From assembly GCA_038501625.1 (NCBI GenBank), contig JAZAYU010000053.1, positions 4,202,501 to 4,266,500 of the forward strand: DNA of 64,000 nt, given 5' to 3'. Origin of the DNA: Corbicula japonica (lineage: Eukaryota > Mollusca > Bivalvia > Venerida > Cyrenidae). The position numbers and the translations under genes are program-made. Below the pieces are notes generated by a model that worked only from the letters and a program-made list of their open reading frames with translations, searched no databases and was not told the origin of the DNA. Numbering within the stretch: position 1 is the stretch's first letter; the number at the start of each line of letters is the position of its first letter. Shown one piece after another: positions 58,901-64,000 of the stretch.

Positions 58901-61900
58901 CTTTATTTTAAACAAAAGAGCCTTGAACTTGAGCTTCTTCCATCAATAACATTGAACATAACCGATGTAGATTTCCACGGACAGTTGTCAGTAGTTCACT
59001 TAGAACAATTTCTTTGCAGGATTAAAGCAATGCCCTCAGATCAGATTTATCAAGATTAAGAAATAACTCAAGGAAGCATACATGTTCAGATGCTGCTAAA
59101 ATCGTACTTATTCAAAACCAAATTTAAGACTAGAACTTAAAATATTCTGTGTACAAGGTGCGTTGTCTCTTGCATATATATGGTTCATTTTCAGTTAACA
59201 TTATATGAATTTGTCAACAATTCATTCACTCCTGAACTAGCCATATTGACACCAACCAGCTGTCCCAACTAACTATGTTAGTTAAACACACACACATATT
59301 TAAAGTTTATTATGCTTGAGATCATTATACTAAGATTGGAGACCAGTCTTAAACTGCAAGCATCTGGTTGGCTGGAATGGCAACCAGTCACCAATTAGAT
59401 GCATGAAATTTGAGACTGGTCTCCAGATTTTGTTTTATGATCTTCGGTACAGTTGTGATTTGATTTCACAGGTATGCCAAGAAATGCAGTTTTGTCCCAG
59501 TTCAAAGAAGCTGCCCTTGTGCCAAAATCAAATGTACAAAACAATGGCAAGAATGCTTCATCCCCCGAGTCAAGTCAGAGTTTACCAACCATATCTAGGA
59601 GAAGACGTAAAGAGGAGAAAAGAAAATCGAGGAATGACATAATTGTTGACAGTGATTCTGATACTTTTGAAGAAATATCCCAGAAGTCTAGGTAAACAAC
59701 TTCTACGGTATCTGAGCAGTTTAGTTTAACTTACTTATTTTAAATCGATTGTGAAACAAGTTCTTCCAACTTATATTAATCACGCCTGATGACTGCTTCC
59801 TGGGTTACTGACCAGTACTCGTGCAGAATGTGGATTGGGGAAATGCCAACGAATCTCATCGCTGGTGGATTTCGAACCTGCAGTCTCCAGATCTGGAGTC
59901 CAATGCTGTACACCTAGACCACTGTTCTTTCACTGTAAGCAGTGATCAGCCATTTACAACTACAGTTATATTTCCAACCAGTCAGACATATATTAGTGTT
60001 TAAGTGCAAATAATTCTTACATGGTGTCAATAATGTATCAAAGATGCTTTTTGCACACTGGATCAGGTCCAAAGATCATAAACCTCAGTTTGGAAACCAG
60101 TCTCCAATATGAAGCATCTGATTGGCAGAAATGGCGACTTATCAATCAAATGCTTGAGACTGGTTTCCACTTTTAGTTTTATGATCATGAGCTCAGTATT
60201 TCTAATTCTAGTGTTTTCCAAAATATTCAAAGTCATCTTACAACCCTTTAGTAAGACAAGTCAAATGCTGTTTTGAAATTGCACTATCGTGAATTAGTCA
60301 TAAAATTATTCGAGTACTTTAACAAAATTGAATTATATTAAATATTATCTCAGTTGTTAGCAAATTATAAAAGGTCCATGAGTAAAAGGTAAGAATGCCA
60401 AAAAATTAGAATATTACATATTCTCTGTTTGAATAAGAAAATTGGTTTAAAGATATTGTATTTAGCTGGTGATAATTGGCCAAGCCTTGTTATAGCCTGA
60501 ACACAGTTTCCCATCTGATCCTTAAACATAAAGATTCCGCCAATGATGTTATAGTTTTCACACATTCTGTTGAATAAATAGATGTCTATGTATTTCTGAA
60601 AATTAATTTATTGCCGTTCACAGAAAATATAGCTCAGGACAGATGGAAACAGATGACTCGGAAAATTTATATCCAAGCCTCTCTGATGATCTAGATGACA
60701 TTGATCAGAATCCTACAGAAGCTTATAGAAGTGCAATATCCAAAGTGGGACAGTCAGCATGTCGTTCCAGTCAAGTTAAAGTAAGATATGATATTAAATG
60801 TGAAGTTTATTTTGATAGTGTGTGAAATCGGAGAAAAATCAAATAGGTGAAATTGCTCTACCAGGAGTTATTTGTTGTTTTCTTGTTATTTGTCATAACA
60901 ATTGAAAATTTTAATCTTCTAAAAAAATATAAATCATGGGTCTGCAGCTAACAAAATAATAAATGTACAGCACTCTTAGAAAAAAAAAACAGAAAAAAAA
61001 AACTTACCTTCGTGCAAAAACAGTAAAAGTTCTTATTTCAAATGGAATTTTTACTGTTCTTTCACTAAGTTGATGAGTTACTGTGTTCCTGATTTAGTTT
61101 TAAACTCTTGGGCACTGGTTATAAAAAATTCCAATATTTAGTCTTGTTTTCCTTGCAGACCTCCCAGAAGACAACTGGAACAGCTCCAGTACCAGCCCTT
61201 ATTGCTGAGGAAGAATTTATAGAGAATGACTGGCTAATTGATGATCTCAAACCAACCAAGCGTAAGAAAGTAGATGTGAATGGTTACCTGTCTACGGGTA
61301 ATATACGCAAGCGTAGCCGATCTGGCTCAGTAAGTCCTCAGCCGATATCTAATGAGCCCAGGAGAGATTCATCAAGTAGAAAAAAGAGATTTAAAATTGT
61401 AAATTCAGATTCTGAAGATGATCCTGTTGTAACTCAAAGCACTGACAGATTTAAAATTGTGAATTCGGATTCTGAAGACAGTTCTGTTTTAACACAAAAC
61501 TCCGACAGAATTATTGATACAAGTTTAAATGACATAACCAACATTGACAGTGATGATGAATTCAATAACACAGTGATAGGTGGCGATGACTATATAGATG
61601 TCATGTTTAAAGGTGATATTAGTACAGATATGCCATCAATAATCAGTTCTAGTGCTAACAATGCTTCTGCTCATAGTAAATTTTCATCCAAAAAAAGTTC
61701 ACAGAAGCAGTTGAAATTGACAGATTTTGGGCAAACTGGAACACATTTGACTAGACAGAATTCAAATGACAAAGTATCTCCAGTGCATAAAATAAATAGT
61801 GCAATAAGTGTTAACCAGACAAGGGGAGACATTGCTACCTCGGCTATAAGTGAAAATTCCTTTCCAAGTAGTAGTCATAGAAGTGTATTAAGGGTAAAAG

Positions 61901-64000
61901 TAAATGTGGAGGGGTATTTATGTTTTATACCAGTCGAGCCCGGTGCAACATTTGCATGGTTAGCAGAGAAAGCAGCTACAAGATATTTTCAGCAGTTTGG
62001 AGTTCGATTAAAACTAACACTGGGAAAGGATGGGGCTCACTTTTCTCCAGAAGATCCAGTCAGTGTGATGCTTGTTGACAATGATGTGGTAAGAGTTTAC
62101 TGATTTTAATTTGTAGGTCCACTCAACCACAGGATCCATGAATATTAACCCTTTCCTCCATAGATACACCTTTATTGCGTGGGCAAACAGTTTAGAACCA
62201 GATCAGCCAGCACATCCACCTGATTCCGAGCTTGGTCATTTTGATGCAGCAGAATTTAGAAAGTGTTAAAATTTTGCGAGAATAATTATAAATATTTTGT
62301 CTGTTGTATTTTAAATATGCAGTTAATACTTATATATAAATTTACCTTTGAAAATTAATTAAAAAGAAGATAAAGTGATTTTATAAGTAATAAAGTTCGC
62401 TGAATACAAGATATGATTCTTGGCAATGTGGCCAATTTGATTATGACCCCTTAAAAATTAACAGTAGGGGTCAGATAACCCCTGGTTTTCAAAAGCTATT
62501 GAAAACCCCTGTAAATACCTGTTTAATTATTTGATGTTTAAGTTAACTACCCAATGACATGTTTGGACATTTTAGGTGGACAGTTTTGTGGACAGTAAAG
62601 ATGAGCAGCCTGCAATGACAGAAAGTTACAGGAATGCCTGCAGTACCCTGAAAACTGGTACAGTATCTTAGTAAACATTTGTTTGTTACCCCCAACAAAA
62701 TGTTACTGCCTTGTCACATTTTCACTCTATCACAGAGAGCTGCTTGGAAGTGGTGATCAAATGTTGTACTTAACTGGACTCTTTGATTCAGTCTTAAAAA
62801 GATCTTTTATATGATAATTCTCAGTGTGTTGGGTTTTGTTTTTTTGTCAATGATCTGCTCGATTTACACAAATCTACAGTCTCTTGTTGGCTTTCAAGCT
62901 TGATGATAAAAATCTATATTTATGAATGACATAGTTATGTCATGGTATATTGATTTCAGTTGCTGTAAGAATACAATTGTAATTGAATACTCAAATTGGA
63001 ATGTATGAACATAGTATATGTAGATCTTTATATCTATTGCAGTATGCTATAAGAATGTAACAACACTTCTCCAGTCTTGTGAAGCATCTGGCAGGCTCAG
63101 TCTGTCAGATTTGGCTTTAAAAACAAACCGATTTCAACCAGTTATAAGGGCGTTACAACATCAGACTTGTCTCAGGGAACTGGATATTAGAGGTATACCT
63201 TTACATTGTCAAATCATTTGATAACTAAAATTTTGGTCCATTTTGCTCTGTCATGCAGCTAAAATTTTCGGTAAAATACTTTCATGCTTTTTTTAATTCA
63301 AATTATAAAAGGTACTTCCTTTCATGGTAATCTAGCCTAGTACTTTTTAATCTAATGTGCTTTTCAAGTGGTAGATCTTCTTGCTAGGCTCAGAACATTA
63401 GCCTAGTATTTCTTTGCCCTGTAACAAGCCTAGTTTTGCTTGCCCCAGTCAGCTTGCCTAGTATTCAGTATTAACCTTGTATTTCTTGCCATTCTGCTAG
63501 CCTAGTAAGTCATGTTCAGTCTGCCAGTCTAGTACATCTTGCCTGAGTAAGCTTGCATTGTTCTTTATGCCCAAGTTAGCTAGCCTGGTACTTATTTCCC
63601 CAGTTCTAAAATGTCCCAGTCATCATACTACATTGTAAGTACTTATTGACAGACGTCACAGAGTCCTCCAACCCATAACTTCATTACCCAGTAAACTAAC
63701 ATATTACTCTATTCCCCTGAAGTACAGGACATTTAGAGAGAAAACACTTGACATTGTTCTACTTTTTGTAACAGGGAACAGAATCTGTGATGGGGGCATA
63801 GAGAACCTGTGTAAAGTACTGAATACTGTGCCGAATCTTGTTTACCTCAATATAGCATGCAATGAGATCACTGTGGAAGGACTCAAGTCCCTGTGTGCTG
63901 TCCTAGCTGCAGAAAACAACAAAGCTTTACAGGTAAGTCAAGGGCATGATGAAAATAAAGTTTGCTCATTTGTTTAACTGATCTGATTCTTACACAAGTT
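39800..64000 (+). CDS. TONSL: TONSL (Tonsoku-like, DNA repair protein), 19 exons seen, 3' end outside window
   Basis: TONSL pairs with MMS22L in the nucleus. It reads newly made histone H4 through its ankyrin domain and promotes RAD51-dependent repair of stalled forks. Exons with GT-AG junctions and compatible phases: 39,800-39,895; 40,780-40,951; 41,737-41,960; 43,693-43,765; 47,868-48,039; 48,703-48,817; 49,364-49,509; 50,448-50,603; 52,823-52,948; 53,881-54,094; 54,502-54,575; 57,041-57,121; 57,894-58,130; 58,682-58,805; 59,472-59,691; 60,624-60,780; 61,159-62,088; 62,576-62,657; 63,043-63,192; 63,775-63,932 (the last two begin the LRRs; the exon at 54,502 is the short basic one). No stop or frameshift was found in any exon. 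Domain order (TPR, acidic, ANK, linker, Ubl, LRR) matches TONSL and no other family I know. The introns are full of MITEs and TIR elements; the exons are untouched. The C-terminal LRRs and stop codon lie beyond 64,000. Confidence 0.95.
40972..41180. mobile_element. Foldback MITE of the GTGTAGATCCAGATCAGCC family
   Basis: CCAGTGTAGATCCAGATCAG, then GCACTGTTTGCTTTTTGGTC, and a mirrored right half (GATCCTGATCAGATGGCA ... CAGCTGATCAG). It lies in the intron just after the second TPR exon and lacks the outermost TTAACCC end. Confidence 0.8.
41992..42225. mobile_element. Diverged foldback MITE, GTGTAGATCC family
   Basis: Eroded copy with ACAGTATAGATCCTG, CTCTGATCTGGGTTTGCACTG and GCCGGCTGATTGGGATGTACA. 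It starts about 30 bases after a TONSL donor. Confidence 0.65.
42550..43350. mobile_element. 801-bp TIR element full of GGTGCACC motifs, 6-bp target duplication
   Basis: The ends are TATGGCGCACGAAAAGGC and its inverse GCCTTTTCGTACGCCATA, directly flanked by GGAATA on both sides (42,544-42,549 and 43,351-43,356). Inside, a palindromic GGTGCACC or close variant occurs about a dozen times. It is interspersed with ATAAATTTACACG-type and ACGTCCA words, in both orientations, denser towards the ends. No protein is encoded. It lies in the TONSL intron between 41,960 and 43,693. Confidence 0.9.
43788..43913. mobile_element. Palindromic MITE copy (TONSL intron)
   Basis: CCAAGATTGTAAAACTGAGA, CAGTCTCAAATCTCAAGC and a degenerate right arm ending CTCAGTTTTATAAATCTTC. 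Same family as 14,135-14,270. Starts about 20 bases after a TONSL donor. Confidence 0.8.
44022..47275. mobile_element. 3.25 kb TIR element with 5-bp target duplication
   Basis: It begins TAGGGATTATTCTAG and ends CTAGAATAATCCCTA, flanked on both sides by CTTTC (44,017-44,021 and 47,276-47,280). Just inside the left end are AAGGGGCAGGGTGGCAC words; just inside the right end is AAAGGGGCAGGGCGGGGTGC. The interior includes a cluster of ACCATTGGCA or GACCATTGGCAA words (45,590-45,725). I could not read a transposase or any long open frame, so it seems non-autonomous or badly decayed. It occupies most of the intron between TONSL exons 43,693-43,765 and 47,868-48,039. Confidence 0.85.
45590..45850 (+). 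repeat. Cluster of CCATTGGCA short repeats
   Basis: ACCATTGGTTAGACC, GACCATTGGCAAGA, GACCATTGGCAAAGCC, a CACTGGCAGACT variant, ACACCATTGGTG, TACCATTGGCA and AACCATTGGTAGA occur within 260 bases, spaced mostly about 20-25 bases. A degenerate tandem repeat inside the 3.25 kb element; no function can be assigned. Confidence 0.6.
48485..48660. repeat. Partial foldback MITE, GTGTAGATCC family
   Basis: The left half (GAACAGTGTATATCCAGATCAG, CATCTGATCAGGATTTGCAC) is clear and the right half is eroded. It lies about 40 bases before the TONSL exon at 48,703. Confidence 0.65.
49140..49330. repeat. Foldback MITE, GTGTAGATCC family, diverged
   Basis: Contains AATCCAGATCAGCTCACAC, CATCTGATCAGGATC and GCCAGCTGATGTGGATCTG. 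It ends about 30 bases before the TONSL acceptor at 49,363. Confidence 0.65.
49515..49990. repeat. Two adjacent foldback MITEs, GTGTAGATCC family
   Basis: One spans about 49,515-49,735 (GTGTAGATCCAGATCAGCCA, then GATTTGGATCTACACTGGTC). A second, about 49,860-49,990 (ACCAGTGTAGATCCAGATC), is truncated. Both are in the same TONSL intron. Confidence 0.7.
50825..51107. repeat. Probable MITE bounded by TTAACCCTT / AAGGGTAA
   Basis: It starts TTAACCCTTGCACTGCC and ends GGTAGCGAAAGGGTAA, an imperfect inverted pair about 280 bases apart. The interior differs from the GTGTAGATCC family, so it would be a separate family sharing a similar tip. Confidence 0.45.
51711..51949. mobile_element. Full-length 239-bp foldback MITE, GTGTAGATCC family
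   Basis: TTAACCCTTTCCTCCATA at the left end is mirrored by TATGGAGGAAAGGGTTA at the right. Inside, ACCAGTGTAGATCCAGATCA, GGATCTGCACTGG and GGTCAGAAATAACC run to a centre. The mirrored half then reads GTGCCGGCTGATCTGGATCT. It is non-coding. At least a dozen relatives, whole or partial, lie in TONSL introns and just beyond. Confidence 0.9.
52127..52516. mobile_element. CCAGTG-ended palindromic MITE
   Basis: 52,127-52,256 is a palindrome: TAAGATAGAAATATATTTCAC is mirrored by GTGAAATATATTTCTATC around GAGCTCCGGAATT. The whole may extend to 52,516, where CACTGG closes the element, with GTGAAATA-type words inside. No coding content. TONSL intron. Confidence 0.7.
52565..52770. repeat. Foldback MITE, GTGTAGATCC family
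   Basis: GTACATCCTGATCAGCCAC, TTGGTCAGAAATAACC and ACATCTGGATCTACACTG mark the two halves. It ends about 50 bases before the TONSL exon at 52,823. Confidence 0.7.
53351..53494. mobile_element. Palindromic MITE copy (TONSL intron), near complete
   Basis: CCCAAGGTTATAAAACTAAG and TCTGATTGGCTGAAATGGC read inwards; the mirrored right arm ends AACTTTATAACCTTCAG. The centre is CAACTAGTCGCC. Confidence 0.88.
53740..53840. repeat. Short remnant, GTGTAGATCC family
   Basis: CATCTGATCAGTGTAGATC and GATGATCTGGATCTACACTG, internally deleted, about 40 bases before the TONSL exon at 53,881. Confidence 0.6.
53881..54575 (+). CDS. TONSL: TONSL exons encoding the TPR end, acidic stretch and basic linker
   Basis: The exon at 53,881-54,094 starts with a last helix (CRALTCLLELFKINKDEKLL). 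It then becomes strongly acidic (DSDLEESQVTDDGEEHDHMLEEESDVEMSD). The next exon, 54,502-54,575, continues with EEEE and turns basic (KISRRNGSKAKFQK). Known TONSL has the same acidic-then-basic order just before the ankyrin repeats; the acidic part is thought to help histone binding. Confidence 0.88.
54115..54330. repeat. Foldback MITE, GTGTAGATCC family
   Basis: GAACAGTTTAGATCCAGAT, TTCCTGGTCAGAAATAATC and TGGCTGTTCTGGATCTAAAC form the two halves. It lies immediately after the TONSL donor at 54,095. Confidence 0.7.
54599..54710. mobile_element. Palindromic MITE copy, centre deleted
   Basis: GGCCCAAGATCTTAAAACT and GACCAGTCTCAAATCTCAAG on the left; GCTTGAGATTCGAGACTGG and ATGATCTTGGGCCC on the right. 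Part of the middle is missing. Confidence 0.8.
54819..55737 (-). mobile_element. CGA-periodic TIR element, copy B (inverted relative to copy A)
   Basis: An ~919-bp element bounded by TAATGCTAAGTTCCCGCTGC and, inverted, GCAGTGGGAACTTAACATTA. On the minus strand it follows copy A (25,591-26,398) closely: ATGACTTCTTCTCGACCTC, TAGTCGATCACACACGACC and CAGCTCGACCAACTGGACC occur in the same order. It has an extra internal segment of about 100 bp near 55,200-55,330. It is non-coding as far as I can see. It sits in the TONSL intron between 54,575 and 57,041. Confidence 0.85.
55853..55935. repeat. Half copy of the palindromic MITE
   Basis: GGGCCCAAAATTATATAACTT, GACAAGTCTCAAATCTGAAGC and CTGATTAGCTGAAGTGGCAAC; the right arm is absent. 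Confidence 0.7.
56296..56740. repeat. Nested or tandem foldback MITEs, GTGTAGATCC family
   Basis: Two or three pieces in a row. TTAACCCTTTCCTCCATATA at the left end is followed by AGTGTAGATCCAGATTAGCC. A GGTGGAAGAACTGACCATAC word appears twice (about 56,409 and 56,523). Then come another GAACAGTGTAGATCCAGAT and a closing GAGTGAAGGGTTAA. The order suggests insertion of one copy into another or a local duplication. Confidence 0.7.
56941..56998. repeat. Arm remnant of the palindromic MITE
   Basis: GACCAGTCTCCAGTCTTAG and TTTTATGATTTACAGCCC, only the outer part of one arm, about 45 bases before the ankyrin exon at 57,041. Confidence 0.5.
57041..58805 (+). CDS. TONSL: TONSL exons encoding the ankyrin repeats (histone H4 reader)
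   Basis: Exons at 57,041-57,121 and 57,894-58,130 encode three ankyrin repeats: GETPLQVACIKGDLEKVKKLI, then DFSGWSPLHEAANHNWYDITEYLLQHGADID, then GMTPLIDAASMGWLDIVELLLKYGANALAKD. Exon 58,682-58,805 adds the helical cap (LTALDHLLKLREESD). The Asp, Trp, His-Glu and Asn that I recall as contacting the H4 tail around unmodified Lys20 in human TONSL are kept (D..GW..LHEA.N). Two neighbouring positions that are Tyr and Cys in human, as I recall them, are His and Met here. Confidence 0.9.
58233..58475. mobile_element. Full-length 243-bp foldback MITE, GTGTAGATCC family
   Basis: TTAACCCTTTCCTTGATATA at one end and AGGAAAGGGTTAA at the other. The interior is GTGTAGATCCAGATCAGCCG, GTGCCGTCTGATCAGGATCT, TTGGTCAGAAATAACC and the mirrored half. 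The most intact copy besides 51,711-51,949. Confidence 0.9.
59318..59452. mobile_element. Palindromic MITE copy (TONSL intron), diverged
   Basis: GATCATTATACTAAGATTGGAG, AGCATCTGGTTGGCTGGAATGG and a right arm ending GTTTTATGATCTTCGG. It ends about 20 bases before the TONSL acceptor at 59,471. Confidence 0.78.
59472..62657 (+). CDS. TONSL: TONSL exons encoding the Ser/acidic linker and ubiquitin-like domain
   Basis: Exon 59,472-59,691 is Ser-rich with a basic cluster (SRRRRKEEKRKSR) followed by DIIVDSDSD. Exon 60,624-60,780 is acidic. The large exon 61,159-62,088 carries two near-identical RFKIVNSDSED repeats, two basic clusters that could act as nuclear signals (PTKRKKVD, RKKRFK) and SQKQLKLTDFG. 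It ends in a ubiquitin-like fold (VLRVKVNVEGYLCFIPVEPGATFAWLAEKAATRYFQQFGVRLKL). The exon uses a GT donor (GTAAGA at 62,089); reading through it would give a false stop at 62,101. Exon 62,576-62,657 continues into the conserved ESYRNAC segment. Confidence 0.9.
59851..59935 (-). repeat. tRNA-like SINE head (fragment)
   Basis: On the minus strand AGTGGTCTAGGTGTACAGC is an A-box-like region and GGTTCGAAATCC a B box, 45 bases apart, with ACTCCAGATCTGGAGA between. tRNA-derived; acceptor stems do not pair well, so it is probably part of a SINE and not a tRNA gene. Confidence 0.5.
60065..60198. mobile_element. Palindromic MITE copy (TONSL intron)
   Basis: GGTCCAAAGATCATAAACCTC, CATCTGATTGGCAGAAATGGC and a right arm ending AGTTTTATGATCATGAGC. 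Same family as 14,135-14,270, with some loss near the centre. Confidence 0.8.
62148..62230. repeat. Left-end remnant of the GTGTAGATCC MITE family
   Basis: TTAACCCTTTCCTCCATAG, then GCAAACAGTTTAGAACCAGA and CAGCCAGCACATCC; the right half is missing. It lies 60 bases after the TONSL donor at 62,089. Confidence 0.65.
62576..63932 (+). CDS. TONSL: TONSL exons encoding the first leucine-rich repeats
   Basis: After ESYRNACSTLKT, exon 63,043-63,192 gives LSLSDLALKTNRFQPVIRALQHQTCLRELDIRG. Exon 63,775-63,932 gives NRICDGGIENLCKVLNTVPNLVYLNIACNEITVEGLKSLCAVLAAENNKALQ. These are ribonuclease-inhibitor-type LRRs (L..LDI.GN.I...G...L) as in the TONSL C-terminus, which binds RAD51 and MMS22L in known proteins. 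The last donor (GTAAGT at 63,933) points to further exons outside the window. Confidence 0.9.
63334..63600 (+). repeat. Degenerate GCCTAGTA tandem repeat in a TONSL intron
   Basis: GCCTAGTA or a one-base variant (GCTAGGCT, GCCTAGTT, GTCTAGTA, GCCTGGTA) recurs nine or ten times. Many are followed by TTTCTTGCC- or CAGTCAGCTT-like words, with a period of roughly 28-35 bases. An old minisatellite between the two LRR exons. Confidence 0.6.

Noticed and set aside
62089..62103. TONSL ending at the stop codon at 62,101-62,103
   Set aside because: A good GTAAGA donor at 62,089 precedes it, and the next exons continue the conserved ESYRNAC segment and LRRs in phase.

Overview
This is a eukaryotic, AT-rich, repeat-dense nuclear window. 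Long introns with GT-AG junctions, tRNA-headed SINEs with target-site duplications, and the protein content all point to an invertebrate animal. One SINE ends in a (CAAA)n-type tail like those I associate with molluscan V-SINEs. My best inference is a bivalve mollusc, but no single sequence here proves it. There is no prokaryotic, plasmid or CRISPR content.

Layout. (1) Positions 1-38,000 look like a locus built by tandem segmental duplication. At least four diverged copies of the same flank begin near 1, 14,760, 20,690 and 25,495. Each is followed by a short intronless gene on the minus strand for a small secreted, six-cysteine, N-glycosylated protein that I do not recognise. Three copies are intact (16,085-16,600; 22,202-22,717; 34,646-35,161) and share a TATA box. 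The first (1,309-1,468) is a truncated, frameshifted relic. (2) Between the first two secreted-protein copies lies a seven-exon GH3-domain (GHDC-like) gene on the minus strand (8,103-13,539), which carries an apparent +1 frameshift in exon 5. An orphan copy of its first exon sits at 19,648-19,750. (3) The fourth duplicon has been inflated by nested insertions: a CGA-rich TIR element (25,591-26,398), a 5.7 kb foldback element (26,526-32,239) whose two arms are inverted arrays of a 65-bp repeat, and a 1.3 kb foldback with an 8-bp target duplication (32,783-34,122) that itself holds a SINE. Diverged paralogous flanks act as empty-site references for these insertions.

(4) From about 38.9 kb to the right edge, the plus strand carries most of TONSL (Tonsoku-like). 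I trace 19 exons with compatible reading phases from 39,800 to 63,932 (TPRs, acidic stretch, ankyrin repeats, serine/acidic linker, ubiquitin-like domain, start of the LRRs), plus a candidate first exon at 38,872-38,902. The gene runs off the window. In known animals TONSL works with MMS22L to recognise newly replicated histones and support RAD51-dependent repair of stalled forks. Its introns are packed with foldback MITEs of three or more families and two larger TIR elements with clear target duplications (42,550-43,350 and 44,022-47,275).

The most unusual content is the 5.7 kb satellite-armed foldback element, the CGA element with motifs spaced close to one helical turn, and the unrecognised secreted-protein family. 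Everything is read by eye: exon boundaries rest on splice consensus, reading phase and remembered family similarity, not on alignments or transcripts.
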